Below, piece by piece: positions 1 through 12,300 of a stretch of DNA of 64,000 bases. Made by a program: the position numbers and the translations under genes. This DNA is from Vesta saturnalis (taxonomy: Eukaryota > Arthropoda > Insecta > Coleoptera > Lampyridae), in the NCBI GenBank assembly GCA_036346205.1, contig JARFJB010002009.1:1105001-1169000 (forward strand), written 5' to 3'. Numbering within the stretch: the first letter of the stretch is position 1; every line of letters starts with the position of its first letter. The notes under the pieces are model-generated. The model had not been told where the DNA came from, made no database searches, and saw nothing but the letters and a program-made list of their open reading frames with translations.

Positions 1-899
1 TTAGCCTCAGCGGTAGATATCTATCTAGCATTCGATTTGGTTTTTTATTTTATTATTTTTATTTATTTTGAGTGAAGGAAACTAAATCACGTTGTAAGAA
101 GAGACCTTGCTAGAACTACGGTTCAAAAATGTATTGTCTTTGTTGTGTTTTTTTTTCTAGCCTCTCGGTTCGACGCTGGATGTCTGGCAGTGTTGAAGTA
201 TTTATTTCTATTTTATTTTTTTATTTTGTAATATGAGTTTGGGTCAGCATTGAAAAAGGTAAGTGGGCCACTATTGTAAGTTGCTGTAAGTTTCTTTGTA
301 CTATCTTGTGTGAGGTTCATGCTTATTAGGAGTTAGCTATCCTGTTTCACGGCAAATGTGGAGTTGGAGTTTGTAAAAATAGTAAGTAGCCTTTTGCTTA
401 TTTTCGGGTTGCTTTGCGTCACGCAATAAAGGTTAAACCACTAGTGTTTTCTTTCTTTCTCTTCGACGTATTAGGATACGAATCCTAAATTGACCTGTCC
501 TCTGCCCGGTAAACTTTAATTTTTATTTTAACTGTACCGTAATTGTTATTGTATCGTAGCCCTTTCTTGTTTATCAACTTCTACTCCCGCCACGCGCCCA
601 TGCACCCAAGGGCTTTCCCAAAACCACTGAGCTTCCTGCTGTCTTATTAGCGGTTACGGAACACCACCTAGTTTTGGACATCAGTACCTTTGTGCACATA
701 ACAATTTGTACGACTACAACGATCCGTCTACAAACTCTGAGACATACTAAGCGCTTGAAACACCTGTTCCATCATTAAACAATTATCCGAGTTTGTAAAA
801 GAATACCTATATAGCTATACAACCTTATATATACGGCACTAAATGGAATGACGCTAACGTTGTTCCTGTCCCAACGACTTCAAATAGGAAAGGCAGGCT
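1..899. other. No recognised gene (AT-rich flank)
   Basis: No long reading frame or known motif was recognised on either strand. The last 150-200 bases, up to about 900, may belong to the decayed LINE that follows, because broken coding-like stretches run into it. No function is proposed. Confidence 0.5.
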
Positions 900-2558
900 T
901 TCAACACATCAAGTTTGATTTAAAGCAAAGACTATGGGTGGAATAGATTTAAACGACGTGTACCGGAGATTTGGTATACTGAGACAAATCCATCAACGAG
1001 GAGTCCAAAGTAAGCTACCTCTAATTATCAAAAGATTTTTAACAACCGAACGTTCAAAGTTAAGATAAGTATACACTTTTCACAAGAACCACGTTAGAAC
1101 ATGGAATACCACCAGGTTCTGTCTTCAGTGTGAACTTGTTCGGCATTGTTGTCAACCCTAAAGGACAGACGATTTAACGATACACTAGCGCTACAATTCA
1201 ATGAAAATAATCGAACGAAAGGTACCAACTGAAATTGACAGGATTGAACACCAGATGTTTTCGTCTCTCTAGCGCCAAAATCTCATGTGTACTTTTCTGC
1301 GGTCTAAAAGTACCACACTAACACCCGACTTTGACATTGGAAGATCATCAAATATCATTTAAAGATTTTCGACGAAAAGTAAAAACCTATATACAAAATG
1401 TGATCATCAACTACCAAAAATCTCTCAACCTGCTCAGATGCTTATCTGAAATCCTTGGAGAGGAAATAAAGAAACCCTGATCACCATTTATCGAGCGTTA
1501 TTGCTTTTCAAAACGAACTATGGAAACACTGTCTACTCCAAAGGTTAGACCATCGAATCTAAAAAATCTAAACAGAAACGCCGACGATTCGATGAGAATC
1601 AAGATTGTAGAAATTAAAAAAAAACACGAACCTACCCTTCAAGATCCATTAACTAACACCTCGGTAAGTAGCCGCCATGGACAAGACTATTTATGACAGG
1701 CAGCATGGAACCAGCTGAAAAGTATAGGAAAAACAATCAAACACTTTTATGGCTCATCTTAACAAGATCATAAACACTTCAAATGTCACACATGTGTACA
1801 CCTACGGCTCAAAATCAGAGCACCTAGTAAACGATACCGTAGTAGTCGGCGATGCTGACAATTGAATTGCAGTACAACAGGCTTAACAGCAGATTAACCG
1901 TCTACCTAGACAGGAATCGAACAACTTAAGACACTAGAATTACATCCAGCTCTTGCACTTATTAAGTACTTACAAGCACTGAAATGCGTTAGTAAATAAC
2001 ATAATAATGGGCAAGATTTTGGATGAGGTTACTTACTTAGAAGATGAAAGGAAATTAGTCGTTTTCGTATGGATCCCGAAGGAACGCAACAGAACAAAAA
2101 CCAACAGGCATTACACACAATACCACCGGTCATAGAAGCTATATAGCGTATGATATTGCTAAACCAATATGCAACAAGAATGGAAAAGAACAGACACTCA
2201 GTTAAATAAAGTAAAACAAAGTATACAGAGATGGATATACCCTCCTCAGTTTAACGGGAAATATCAAGAACAATACGTTGTCTAAGAATAGGCCGTACTA
2301 ACCTTACACATAGCCTACCTTATGACAGTACATAGGTGCCCACTATGTGTGAACTGTAATACACAACTAACAGTTCTCCACGTATTAATTAAATACCCTG
2401 TATATTCTAGCATATGGAGGCTCTCACTAAAAAGAAAATCCCGAAGAAAATTCTGGGACGCGCATAAAAAGACAACGGTTTCGCAATTCTGCGATATTGT
2501 TTTTCAGAAGCAATTGAGAATAGTAAATTTAATATTCTTCCGATCAATAAGTTAATGT
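900..2558 (+). pseudogene. Decayed Jockey-like non-LTR retrotransposon (RT + RNase H)
   Basis: Short frames in several phases line up with the second ORF of Jockey-type LINEs, which reverse-transcribes the element RNA at a nicked target. Near 1100-1145 the RT motif reads LEHGIPPGSVFSVNLF (family form NGIPQGSVLSPTLF). Just upstream, about 965-1050, is the preceding RT block with a 'RRFGI..IHQRG' core. Around 1795-1815 YTYGSKSE resembles the RNase H YTDGSK start. At 1935-1985 'ELHPALALIKYL' resembles the next RNase H block, and 2295-2320 gives LRIGRTNLTHSLPY. The last clean frame (2322-2555) has a C-terminal Cys/His knuckle, CPLCVNCNTQLTVLHVL, typical of Jockey C-termini. The catalytic YADD box is not readable and there are many stops, so the copy is dead. 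The endonuclease and 5' end were not found. Confidence 0.72.
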
Positions 2559-3149
2559 AAAGGAAATTATTGTAACTTTAACTAAATTAAAGACAGTGTT
2601 GATGTGTTTTTGCGGAGCCGTAAAGCCTATGTTATACCATAATATGGGAAAGAAGAGTACGAAGTACGAAGTTTTAACTAAAAGCTACATAGGGCCTAAC
2701 CCTATATAGCTATAGTTAATAGCCATTTCTGAATATATTAGTAATATACATTAACTTATGGTGTGTTAAATATTGTTATCGCACTGAATGATGCTACGTG
2801 GGAGTTTTCTTCGTATCGTTTTGGTACATCTTAGTTCGTACGAGTCAGGGTGTATGTTTTGAATTTCTGGCGTATGTGATCAACTGAAGTTGTAAAAGGT
2901 ACGCGCTCTGCTTTCTTGGTTTGTGTGGTGTAATAAACAATCCTGTTTTTGAGGTATGTAAAAAAAAACTCTTTTTTGAAAAGTGGTTTAAGGACACATA
3001 CTAAATTTAGAATTAGGAGTTCTCCTGGTGAGCACTGATATTGGTGGAGCCGAAGTCCGTGAACTGATATAATATTAAAAGGGGGCATTTTATTGTTTGT
3101 TAAAGTAAAGAATATGGGCGGCTTAAGTATAAAGAGACATTGCATTGTC
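2559..3149. other. No recognised gene
   Basis: AT-rich sequence between two LINE remnants. A 104-codon minus-strand frame at 2831-3145 has no recognisable motif and looks random. Confidence 0.4.
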
Positions 3150-3670
3150 CACTCTTGTTCATTCTCTTTGTTAATGGCGTATTTGATTCTCGCAATGAAA
3201 GTTATAGAACACGCCTTGCAGATGAAGCTTCCTCAGTTAATACCGGTGTAAATGAATGCGACCTTGTTCTTAAAACAAACCAAAGCATTACAAAAATTAA
3301 CAATTACTAAATTAAAAAATTGTCTAATTTTAAAAAAGACAAAAACTCAAGGCGTCTTAGTTTTACAGTACAGTCCTTATTACAGCTTACTTGTTAAAAT
3401 GGAACGTAAATTAATATGTCAGTTTAACTCTCTTAAATTTTTGGGTACCGAGATAGACCAAAACTTTTCATGGAACATTCATTTAAATAAAATCATCAAA
3501 AGGACTTTGAATTTTGTGCTCCGACAGTTACATGAAGTGATGAATTCTGAATGCTTAACTTATTATATGTTATATTATATTATATATCATATATGGAGTA
3601 GTTCTACGAAAATGGTAGATGTCATGGTTAACTGCAAAACCATTGATTTTAGGTATAGGAAAACCTAATA
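3150..3670 (+). pseudogene. LINE reverse-transcriptase fragment (thumb region)
   Basis: The frame at 3252-3668 contains FLGTEIDQNFSWNIHLNKI followed by a 'LRQLHEVMN' block. This is the conserved stretch after the YADD box in many insect non-LTR retrotransposons (typical form FLGI.ID..L.W..HI..I, then LR.L). About 60 bases upstream, 'LADEASSVN' looks like a mutated 'FADD.S' catalytic box, giving the expected order. The frame then degenerates into a TA-rich tract. The remnant at 7334-7580 carries a matching LINE C-terminus on the same strand. The two could be one element separated by later insertions, which is inference. Not functional. Confidence 0.68.
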
Positions 3671-3712
3671 TAGTTTGAAAGATAATTAAATTCTCCATTA
3701 ATGTAAAGAAAA

Positions 3713-4100
3713 TATACAGGGTGTAGGATTAACTGTTTTAAACACCTTGTATAGATTTCCTCCAACCAGTCATATGGGATTTGATAGCTCATTATATTGA
3801 ATATTCATAGTGACCAATAGTTATTTTATCATTGTACTCTAGTACGACGTATCAAATGATAAAATTTTCCCTACAATTTCGAAAAATCTCAAATATTTCG
3901 AAAAGGGTCAGGTTTACGTATACATAGTATAACAGCAACTTAGGTTTATTTTACTCGTAAAATTCAAATATGCAAAATATATAGGGTGTTCCATTTAAAA
4001 AAACATAACTTTGATGCACCACTATTTTTTGTCATCCTGTATAAATGGAAATAATTTTAAAATGTGGGCATTATCATCCTATATCATAATGCATTCAAAG
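3713..4100. repeat. Fragment of a DD41D-type transposon terminus
   Basis: Contains the subterminal signature seen in the large IS630/Tc1-like elements further on: 'ACAGGGTGT' at about 3717, 'CACCTTGTAT' at about 3745, 'AGGGTGTTCCATTTAAA' at about 3985 and 'TCCTGTATAAATG' at about 4034. No transposase is attached. Probably an orphaned end or a MITE-like derivative. Boundaries are uncertain. Confidence 0.45.
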
Positions 4101-4162
4101 AATTTTGAAAATCGGTTGCGTCTAAGCGCTACAGTCTGTCGTTCCGTAAATACCGGTTATTA

Positions 4163-4173
4163 CATATATATAT

Positions 4174-4238
<65 letters not shown>

Positions 4239-4240
4239 AT
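4163..4240. repeat. (TA)n microsatellite
   Basis: Nearly pure TA dinucleotide tract with short interruptions. The tyrosine/isoleucine frames read across it are artefacts. Confidence 0.95.
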
Positions 4241-4324
4241 TTATAACTTAGTACATACAATAAGATTAACTCGATGACTTGAAACGACCTCCACTTTAAG
4301 TGTTTCCATCTGAACATGAGCAAT

Positions 4325-4471
4325 ATCGATTCAAACTTGAACTGTATGTACTTGTTACGATATATTATAATTATTATACACAGAATGAAGGATCACATCA
4401 TTTTGTGAATGCATTGAGCTCAATGACATTCACAAATATATTAGGAAGTAACAGTTCAAGTTTGAATCGAT
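4325..4471. repeat. Short foldback (inverted repeat with central palindrome)
   Basis: The 21-base arm at 4325-4345 is repeated exactly as its reverse complement at 4451-4471. Midway, 4403-4437 forms a second imperfect palindrome around ATTGAGCTCAAT, flanked by TTTGTGAATG and CATTCACAAA. The unit sits between two (TA)n tracts, as expected for a small MITE or foldback element inserted into TA-rich DNA. No coding capacity. Confidence 0.7.
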
Positions 4472-4552
4472 TGTGCTTCTCAGTTAATACTGTATGTACT
4501 TTAAGTAATTTTACAATATAATGAATTAATTGAACTTCTGTTCGTTCACTAA

Positions 4553-4554
<2 letters not shown>

Positions 4555-4619
<65 letters not shown>
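4555..4619. repeat. (TA)n microsatellite
   Basis: About 32 uninterrupted TA units immediately downstream of the foldback element. Confidence 0.97.
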
Positions 4620-4621
<2 letters not shown>

Positions 4622-5167
4622 GATGTTCTAAGGCGAATGCTAATATGTGGAGAAATATTTATATAATCTAATTATTCACTTTACTAAATGGGGATATATG
4701 TTGCTTGTAAATTTAATTGTAATAATAATAATTTTATAAAAAAAATATTTATGCTCAGTACTAACTCAAAATCTCTTTTGGGGATAAGGTTCAATTGTAA
4801 TAAACATTGATTGTTGGCAAATTAAATTAAATCTGGAATATTCATGTAAATGATTAAATTGTATTTTGTAATAAATAGTTATATTGTGAAACCAACTTTG
4901 TTGAAGTCTGCACAAACTACGCATGCGTTGCGTATATAATACTGAATTAAATGGAGCCTGTCAAAAATTTCTGCAAATGATCTAAATTATTGAGCACAAT
5001 TTTAATTTTGTTTGAAGTAAAATTATTAACTTTGTAACCACACCGATTCATTTAATTTTCAGATATTGATACGTGTATTCGTACAAACATTTATACATTA
5101 TCAAAAATAAATACAAGACATAAAAAAATCAATGCAATAGGGTTACTATAGAGAAATACAACTCACA

Positions 5168-5326
5168 TGTGTTGCTGCAAATTCCAAACAATGGTCATGT
5201 CAGGTTGCTCCACATTAAACATTGGACGTAGACTTCCTTCCATAAATCGGTGATACTCTTGCTGTTCCAAATATGCTGCCTAACATTCCATAATTTCATT
5301 CAAATCAAATAGCTGGTGACTATTCT
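5168..5326 (-). pseudogene. Exon-like reading frame in family R, copy 1
   Basis: Downstream of the TATA box on the minus strand, a frame of about 50 codons runs from an ATG near 5320 to a consensus splice donor (CAT|GTGAGT) at about 5167. It contains one in-frame TAG. The visible peptide includes EQQEYHRFMEGSLRPMFNVE and ends in IVWNLQQHM. I do not recognise the family. In copy 2 the corresponding segment (21420-21530) is more decayed but keeps the ACAT|GTGAGT donor and an IWN-containing frame. This argues for a spliced transcript in the ancestral unit, so I treat it as a dead exon. Confidence 0.35.
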
Positions 5327-5901
5327 TCATGTGGTAAATGCGATGTACTTACAATGCTCAAATACTTTCAGACTAGCACTTTATTTTATTAGTGTTTTTA
5401 AAATGTTGTATTAATTATTTAATAATTTCTCGGATTTAATTTCGTATTTTAATTTTATATAGATTTTTGTATTCACTTGCACCTTTATTTTAGATTCCGT
5501 TATGAAGTGAAAATTTATTTTATGATCTTAAACACTGTTAACAAAATAAACATCGAATCCAAAATAATTGAAAAAATTTATTAACATAAAAAAATGCACA
5601 TCACCCGATGTTTACACACGATTTTGAAAAACGAAACAATTACAATTTTATCGACCATATGTGATCGGTAACCTTATTTTTAAATTTAGTTATAGGTTAA
5701 AACAATTGTTTCTGATGCCTCAACTCTACGTCAATCGCATTTTAAAATCGATAATGTTTACGAGAATTGTTACTTACATGTTAACACAAATAACACTAAC
5801 ACTATGACTTGTTAGTCACAAAAAATTTTCAAAAACAAGAGAATGTAAGAGCTCAAAAATTGCAAGAGCAAGCGCAAGAGAGTGAGAAATCAGGAGCAAT
5901 T

Positions 5902-5981
5902 CCTTTTATACATTTCTCGTGGATACCAAATTTTCAATTTTTTCCTTACATTACACACGAAAGATTCTAACTTCTGATTGG
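5902..5981 (-). promoter_or_regulatory. CCAAT + TATA promoter of repeat family R, copy 1
   Basis: On the minus strand CCAATC (5976-5981) lies about 70 bases upstream of TATAAAAGG (5902-5910), followed by GC-richer sequence that could hold the start site. Both boxes and their spacing recur in copy 2 at 22126-22202. Around them the copies are more diverged, suggesting the boxes were held longer than their surroundings. That last point is an eyeball impression. Confidence 0.5.
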
Positions 5982-7139
5982 TCTAAACAAAATTGTAAAA
6001 TTAACTAAAACATAAATTATGCTATATCTTTTTTTAAACAATTCGGATTTGATTTTTAATTACAGATTTAGAATCAGGGCAACATTCCGCATAAAAAGAC
6101 ACCTCACAAGCCCTATTTTGCTTCGATGATTTTCATTTTGACAACTTATAATTTAAATTTACTAATATCAAAAAAAAATCTTACATCCTGCAACTAAACT
6201 AATTACATATTCAAATTCCACATAAAAAACTGTATCAGAATAAATCTATTTCAACCTATTTTATTTAACTTTTACAAGTTAACCCAAATTTTCTAATTTT
6301 ATGTTTAGATTACATATTTATTGTTAAATTCCTTGTGGAAATGAGGGAAACCTACTATTAAATGTTTTTATAATTTATTCTAAACTTATCTTACCCTATA
6401 CAAACTATAATTTTGTAAAATTCTTACATGTAATACTTATCCTAACTTAATATAAATTTACTTTTAATTTGTGTAATAAATGTCTATAACACTTGAAATG
6501 TTTATAAAATGTGTTCTTATATCTGTCTCTAACACAAATACTGTTCACTTGCACTCCATAGTTCTTAATTTTGTCATTTCACATTTTTATATTGTTTAAC
6601 TATTTTGTCAATTTTTGTATAAAACTTTCAATAATATATTAAATATCATACTGCACAATTGTTGTTCATGTTCTTATATATGTTTTTAAGTCACTACCAC
6701 TTCTTATGCACGTTTTATATACTTTGTCTTTGAATTACTAATATACTGTGTTCGTACCATAACCCTTTCTTTCATATTTCAAATAGTTTATGCATTGTAC
6801 CTAATACTATACATTCTACACATTATAATTATCATACTCCATGTGGTCAATATCTGATGTGTTCAAAATGCTAAAATTCATTGATTAAATTGCGAAATTA
6901 CATAAATATGTTACACGAAACTAATCGTACCCACTAATATGAATCGTGTTGACCTTTCTCACATGCTGCTGGTATAGCTCAATGCTTTTATGAAAATAAC
7001 AACCTTGTGCAAGCACTACAAAGCCTATTTTGTTACGTCAAAACCATAATCTTGCACTCGTATACTATTTTTTCTCTGAAAATAAACTGTATACTTCCTC
7101 AAATTTATCTAACTTGCCTACTATAGAGAATTTCAAACT

Positions 7140-7140
<1 letters not shown>

Positions 7141-7178
<38 letters not shown>
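7141..7178. repeat. (TA)n microsatellite
   Basis: About 18 TA units between the end of family R copy 1 and a LINE 3' end. Confidence 0.95.
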
Positions 7179-7181
<3 letters not shown>

Positions 7182-7333
7182 ATATAATTACTTTATTTAC
7201 CTAACAGATAGTAAAAGCAAATATCAAGCGGTCTCGTATTTTACTAGTGTTGATCTTAGGCACAAAGTTAATATTGCCTAAACATAATCACTGTTTTGTT
7301 TGGGGTTAATCGTTTTCCCATTATTGAGATTAA

Positions 7334-7580
7334 ATTATGGAATAAATTACCTTAAAATATAACAACTATACAAGGCAAACGTACCGTCAGGAAAGATATT
7401 AAAGATATTCTTATTAGAAATCCTCTTTACAATATTGAAGAATATTTTGCTGTTAATTTTAGTAACGCTTAAGATAATTTTTAGAGATATCAGAATTTAG
7501 ATTATTTTAGTTACATGTTTGTTGGCTTGTGACGTTCCTACACTTGTATTACAGTATACAGGATAAACATATTATTATTA
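7334..7580 (+). pseudogene. LINE 3' end: C-terminal codons and (ATT)n tail
   Basis: Starting near 7334 a frame reads LWNKLP, then RKDIKDILIRNPLYNIEEYF and a natural stop. This is the usual C-terminus of many insect Jockey-like LINEs (LFN.LP..I......FK..L+..L....Y...EF). About 110 bases later the sequence ends in 'ATTATTATTATT' (about 7572-7584), the simple-repeat tail expected of such an element. One internal stop follows LWNKLP. It may be the 3' part of the element represented at 3150-3670. Confidence 0.68.
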
Positions 7581-7599
7581 TTATTTGTAGTTGGTAGGT

Positions 7600-8290
7600 G
7601 GTAACCCTAGACAAAAAAAATACATACTTTTCTTGACTAGGCTATTCTGGATATTCGTTTTTAGTTTCTTCTTTTTTGTAGGTGACGCTGTGCTCGCAGC
7701 TCGATTGTATCCGACTGTGTTGTCACATTTAGTTTTGTGGTTAGGTTAGTGTTTTTTTAGTATTCATCTTTAACGTGGACTTCTTCTTACAAAAGTGCAT
7801 CGTGTGAATTTAAAGGTTTGTCCGTTTGTAGAAGTAATAACAAGAAATTCTATATTTTATTATTGTAGGTGGTTGCCATTCATGGGCAGGTGAAAGTTGT
7901 TAGAATTCCACAGTAAGCAAACATGTTTTTCCAAGCCCAGTAAAAAACCTAATTCATTTTTGTTATAATTCAAGAAACATTTTTTTAGTTTCATGATGAT
8001 TTAATGAAATTATAAATTCGAGCATATGTCAAATAAAAATTTTTTATATGGGATGACAAGGGTTCATTACTATTAAAAAATAATAGTTATTCAATCTGGA
8101 TTTGAATAATCCGCTTTTTTACGCGACCAATCAATATAGTTAGTGAAAGACCAATCAAAACATCTCGTACTACGTTCGTCCCTAAAAGAGGGCGCCATTT
8201 TTATATATCTTATGACGTCTTGGTGTAAGTTGCTCTAAAAAACGTGTCGAAATTTATCGCGACGGAAGCGGCATGTAAGCGACCCATGTT
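7600..8290. other. No recognised gene
   Basis: No reading frame or repeat motif was recognised on either strand. Confidence 0.4.
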
Positions 8291-8299
8291 CAAAAATGA

Positions 8300-8880
8300 T
8301 TAGTGCAGGAAACGTGCTGCTTGCAGTCCGGTGTAAATCCCGGACATCACTGCAGCATTGTCATATGCCTGGACGCGGTAGTCCTGAAAATCGAGACCAT
8401 TCTTGTCGGTTTTCGCAAGAATCATGTCTTCATCAGTTTTGCCTTTGGTCTTCATAAAATTGACGAATGATTCAATCATTTCCACTTTGGACCTGTCAAC
8501 TTTCCCATCTCGCAGAATTGGACGCGTTTGGTCCCTTTGGGAATGATCGGTGGCAGTATCAGATATAACGGCGAAATACTTTGCTTCAGAATTTGTGGTC
8601 GAACATGGTCTCCAAAAACCATTGACCAAACTCATTTTCCATTTCGGGATAAGTAGGAGACCGATCGCTTTTTTTCCTAATTTGACCATCGTGGCACAGC
8701 CCTGCATCGCATTTCGCAAGTAGATAAGTGAGTGATAAAGTTTCCTCCGCTACGGCTGCGTTCTCTTGATGACTTCACATTGCAAAATTCTGCTTAGCTA
8801 ACAACTTAGTTACGTCAAATATTCGTCTTAGAACGTCCCGCCACTTTTATTCACTTTTTAAAAGTGCACTTCATTGTCAA
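8300..8880 (-). pseudogene. ZMYM1-like hAT transposase fragment (DUF4371 region)
   Basis: On the minus strand, from about 8880, a stop-containing frame reads WRDVLRRIFDVTKLLAKQNF, the standard lead-in of ZMYM1-like hAT transposases (family form W..VL.RI......LA.QNLA.RG). The clean frame at 8719-8300 continues with YFAVISDTATD, equivalent to the YFS..VD.T.D block that supplies the first catalytic aspartate. Then come a 'QTRPILRDGKV' strand and GLDFQDYRVQAYDNAAVMSG, matching the family's L....C.GQ.YD.A..MSG motif. It ends before the zinc-binding insertion and C-terminal dimerisation region. A TGA replaces the family's arginine after 'QNFAM'. Truncated and dead. Confidence 0.78.
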
Positions 8881-8973
8881 TAACCTGTGTCACGTCTGAT
8901 CTTCACATTTTTCTACTTAGAAAATTGGTTGGATTCATGTTAAGCTACTTTAGGGTTCATCTTATACCACTTT

Positions 8974-9351
8974 TTAAATCGTTGCCTGTGTTGAATCCTG
9001 AATCACTGGCAGTTTTCGTTCTAAACAATCGACAACAGAAAAAAAAATAACTATTCTTTTGAAGAAGTTTACACTATCCAGGTTTGGCATGATTCGAAAA
9101 TCACCAGTCAACCTCCTCTTATTTCCTCTCGTAGTTTCTCCGGCACGAGTAACTTCCACGATCTGAGAATTTAAATGTTGCACTACCTTCGAGCCCTGCT
9201 TCACTATAAAGGTGCGAATCACGTCTGAGACTATTGTTCGCCATTGACATACATCCTTGCAGTCACTAAAACCAAATGTGCCATGGACTTTATTCCCACT
9301 CACTTGACAGCCGCCGTCGACTTGATGCAACTCAGTAGCTTCCCTAGACAT
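8974..9351 (-). pseudogene. hAT transposase middle fragment, out of order
   Basis: A 125-codon minus-strand frame. The stretch W.TIVSDVIRTFIVKQGSKVV, then 'TRAGETTRGNKR' and, 25 residues on, 'VNFFKRIVIFFSVVDCLERKLP', resembles the region of ZMYM1-like proteins just before the dimerisation domain (R..GRQ..R.N....EEYYRR....PFLD.+I..L..RF). In an intact gene this lies downstream of the DUF4371 block. Here it lies upstream of 8300-8880 on the same strand. It is therefore either a rearranged part of that copy or a second copy. Assignment is moderate because the matching positions are few. Confidence 0.45.
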
Positions 9352-9359
9352 TTGAGTAG

Positions 9360-12300
9360 GTTTAACATCTTCGATTCTGAGATTGGATCTTGAGTCACTA
9401 TAAACTTCACTTAATACTTAAGTAATGCGTTTTTGTTTTTCCTACAGTACGCACGGCCTGTCATGCCCCTTTTCATCTACAAATAACAACAATGCACTTT
9501 TATCCTGTCAAAGAACAATGTAATATTAACCCCAATTTATTAGAATTAAATAGTTATCCAATTCTCGCACATAAACGTTTATTTTTGTATCGATGTAAGC
9601 TGTACGTATTCTACATGCGGGTGAGCTCGCCCTTTTATATGCTATGCCGGTTTTGCAGAAGTCTGTGGAAGGTCTGCTACCGATAAGAATTTTACGTACG
9701 CGATAAACAATCACGAACTCTCCAAACAAGACTTTTATTTTCGTTTAGTCATCTAGATAAACGTGAGCATAACTTACACAAAAACTGTTATCAATATTCT
9801 TCCATTTACACACGGCGATTTCAACAGTTACTGGCCATCTTTGCATTTATACTATTTACACGAAAAATACAGAGAACAGCTTAACAATATTGAAAATCTG
9901 AAACAGGGATTATTTGTATATCAGTTTATGATTGTTTATGTATCGTGTGGCTAGTTAGTTATTTACGAATTTTGTTTCAAGTACCGATTCTTTTTCGCTT
10001 CGTTTTATTTTTTCGAATACCGTATGATTTTGTAGAATTTAATCATGTTGATTACTTCTGTTTATTTTAATTATGGATTTGGTAAAATGTATTTCTGTTT
10101 GTTTCCGTCCTCTGTTCGATCGTTCACATATTTAACATTCGTTTACGATTTCACCACTATCCAATCAGATTCCCTGCACCTATGGCGCTTCAATCATTGT
10201 ATTTTGATGAGGCATCCAGGTTTTTAAGGACCAAAACGAGATCTTTTACATAGGTTGGTAATCATTAGACTATCATTTTGCTTTTTAATTAATAAACCAT
10301 TTAAAAATTTTATTTATTATATTTTATTATTTAAGAACATACTGGATTTAGTCAATAGCAAACTTTAAGGAGGGCAACGATGATAAATTAGTGACTAAAT
10401 AGATGATTGCGTGCTTGGATTTTGGATTAATAACTATAGTACATTTATATTAATTTTGTTCATAAGAGAATTTGGGTTTAAGAAAATTTAAAGTGCGGAT
10501 TTATTATGCTTATTGGACACTATCTTGTAGCGTACATTGCAGTAACGGACCTTAAAGTAAGATATTGAACTTTTATTTAATTTGTAGTGTTACTTTATAA
10601 TTAATATTGGTAGATTTTCTTGATTTCAGTGAATTTGAATAGTTAACTTGAAAGACCTCTACGTAGGTTTGTTTCGAGGAATTTCAGTACTGATCTGGAG
10701 GAGGTTATTGCCGCTTTTCATTTTTAGGAAGTGTAGCCCGATTCGTTGTAGATCAGAAATCGCGCGATAAGACTTCCACTACTCGATTATGCTTAGACAC
10801 AGGAAGTGGTAGAAGACAACCATCAATAAAACATGCTCAACACTTATATTTTTACCTTTTTGACACAACGTTTTTTGTTTCCAACCCATACAAAATTTGC
10901 ACGAAACGCTCTCATTGTGCGTTTTCCATTTTTCTCTACAACTCGTTACAACAACCCAATCTTTGCACTCTAAGTTTAAGGTTTTAGAAGCAAATTGGGA
11001 AAAAATTAAACAAACAAAATGATATTATCAAAAATTAATAAATGGTAGAACAAATACAATTGTAATATTCATCACAATATCCAGTTAATGACCCTCTTGA
11101 AGAAAGACAGGAAATACCACAAATTCCATTTCCTCCCAAACGACATGAAATATCAGCACCTTAAAAAGGTTATTTTAAAAATAATTTTTTACACTCCATA
11201 TGTTACTTACTAGCACAATTTGACAAAACAAAAAATTGCAAAAATCCACATATTCCTGAATGTTGTGTTCATAGTTAGTGTTGATTTTCAACTGATTGTT
11301 AAAATAATATACATTATTACCAGATTTTCCTTATCAAAAAAAATTTTAATTAGTGGTATAAGCATCCTGAAAATTTGTTTATTACCTATAATTACCTACA
11401 GTTGTAATTAATTATATTTGCTTTGGTTAAAAAAGGCCTGCTAATTGATTCTTCTTTCTGATGACTTCAACTCACAACACAAAAACTTGTTTACCAACCT
11501 CTTATTGTAGTATTGAAATAATATTTAGGAAACCTGGCCACGTTTTTATTAAAAGTTAGATGAGATTATGATTTATATACTATAAACACTAAAATTCTGA
11601 CTATTCCTGCCATTTCTATACCTCTCTCTATGTTGATGCATCCTTTTCTGTGCTAATTCTCCTGTGTAATCATTAGTTGTTTCCTTTTCTAGTCCCACGT
11701 CCAGATTATATTCAGTATATTCCTTTGTTTATTAATGTACTAGTGTCATCTGTACTTGTCATCTGATTAAATATTTTGAATTAAAAATGGGGGTCGTGGA
11801 CACGACGGAGACCCTGCTCTTTTAAAGGTGTTAAATGTATTAACGATTGTTTTCGTCTAGTATCAATTGCTTCTAAATTTTTAATTTGGTATTTAAAAAT
11901 TGCACAGTTGTAAAAAACAGTGGCTGCACTCAGATGTAACGTTCTGGACCATTTATCTAGCCCGTTTGCAGAATCGGGTACGGCGTGTACCTCGCTTGTA
12001 AACGTTGCAACGGGATCAATCTACTTTAGAACACCGCACAGGCAAGGACCAACTGGCTCGTCGCTAGATTCGTAGATTTTGATAAAAATTGTGGTTACGT
12101 TAATCGGTAATGATTTGGACGCCACCCTGCCTTGAGCCGGGTAAAGAGTACTCAAACCAAAGGGAGTGCACCAGCATAAAACTGAAAAATAGGTCAACCT
12201 ACTTTTTGCGCAAAATACCACAGTGCAGCTCTTACTTTTCGGCTCTACCAGCTACCTATAACAGTTTTGAAACTCATCCCTTAATTACTGATTAAATCAA

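Larger units (their letters stand above)
4880..7010 (-). repeat. Dispersed repeat family R, copy 1
   Basis: Collinear, diverged similarity to 21130-23260 (copy 2) and more weakly to 61640-62800 (copy 3). Shared anchors in order are GCATGCGTTG (4921 / 21204), a CTCACATGT splice-donor-like block (5161 / 21420), a CCTTTTATA block (5902 / 22126), a CTGATTGG block (5974 / 22195), CATAACCCTTTC / TATAACCCTTTC (about 6760 / 22995) and CAATGCTTTTATG / CAATGCTTTTTATGG (about 6980 / 23211). Read on the minus strand, these give a CCAAT box, a TATA box and exon-like sequence. No RT, transposase or LTR end was recognised. It could be a non-autonomous element or a decayed multicopy gene. Confidence 0.6.
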
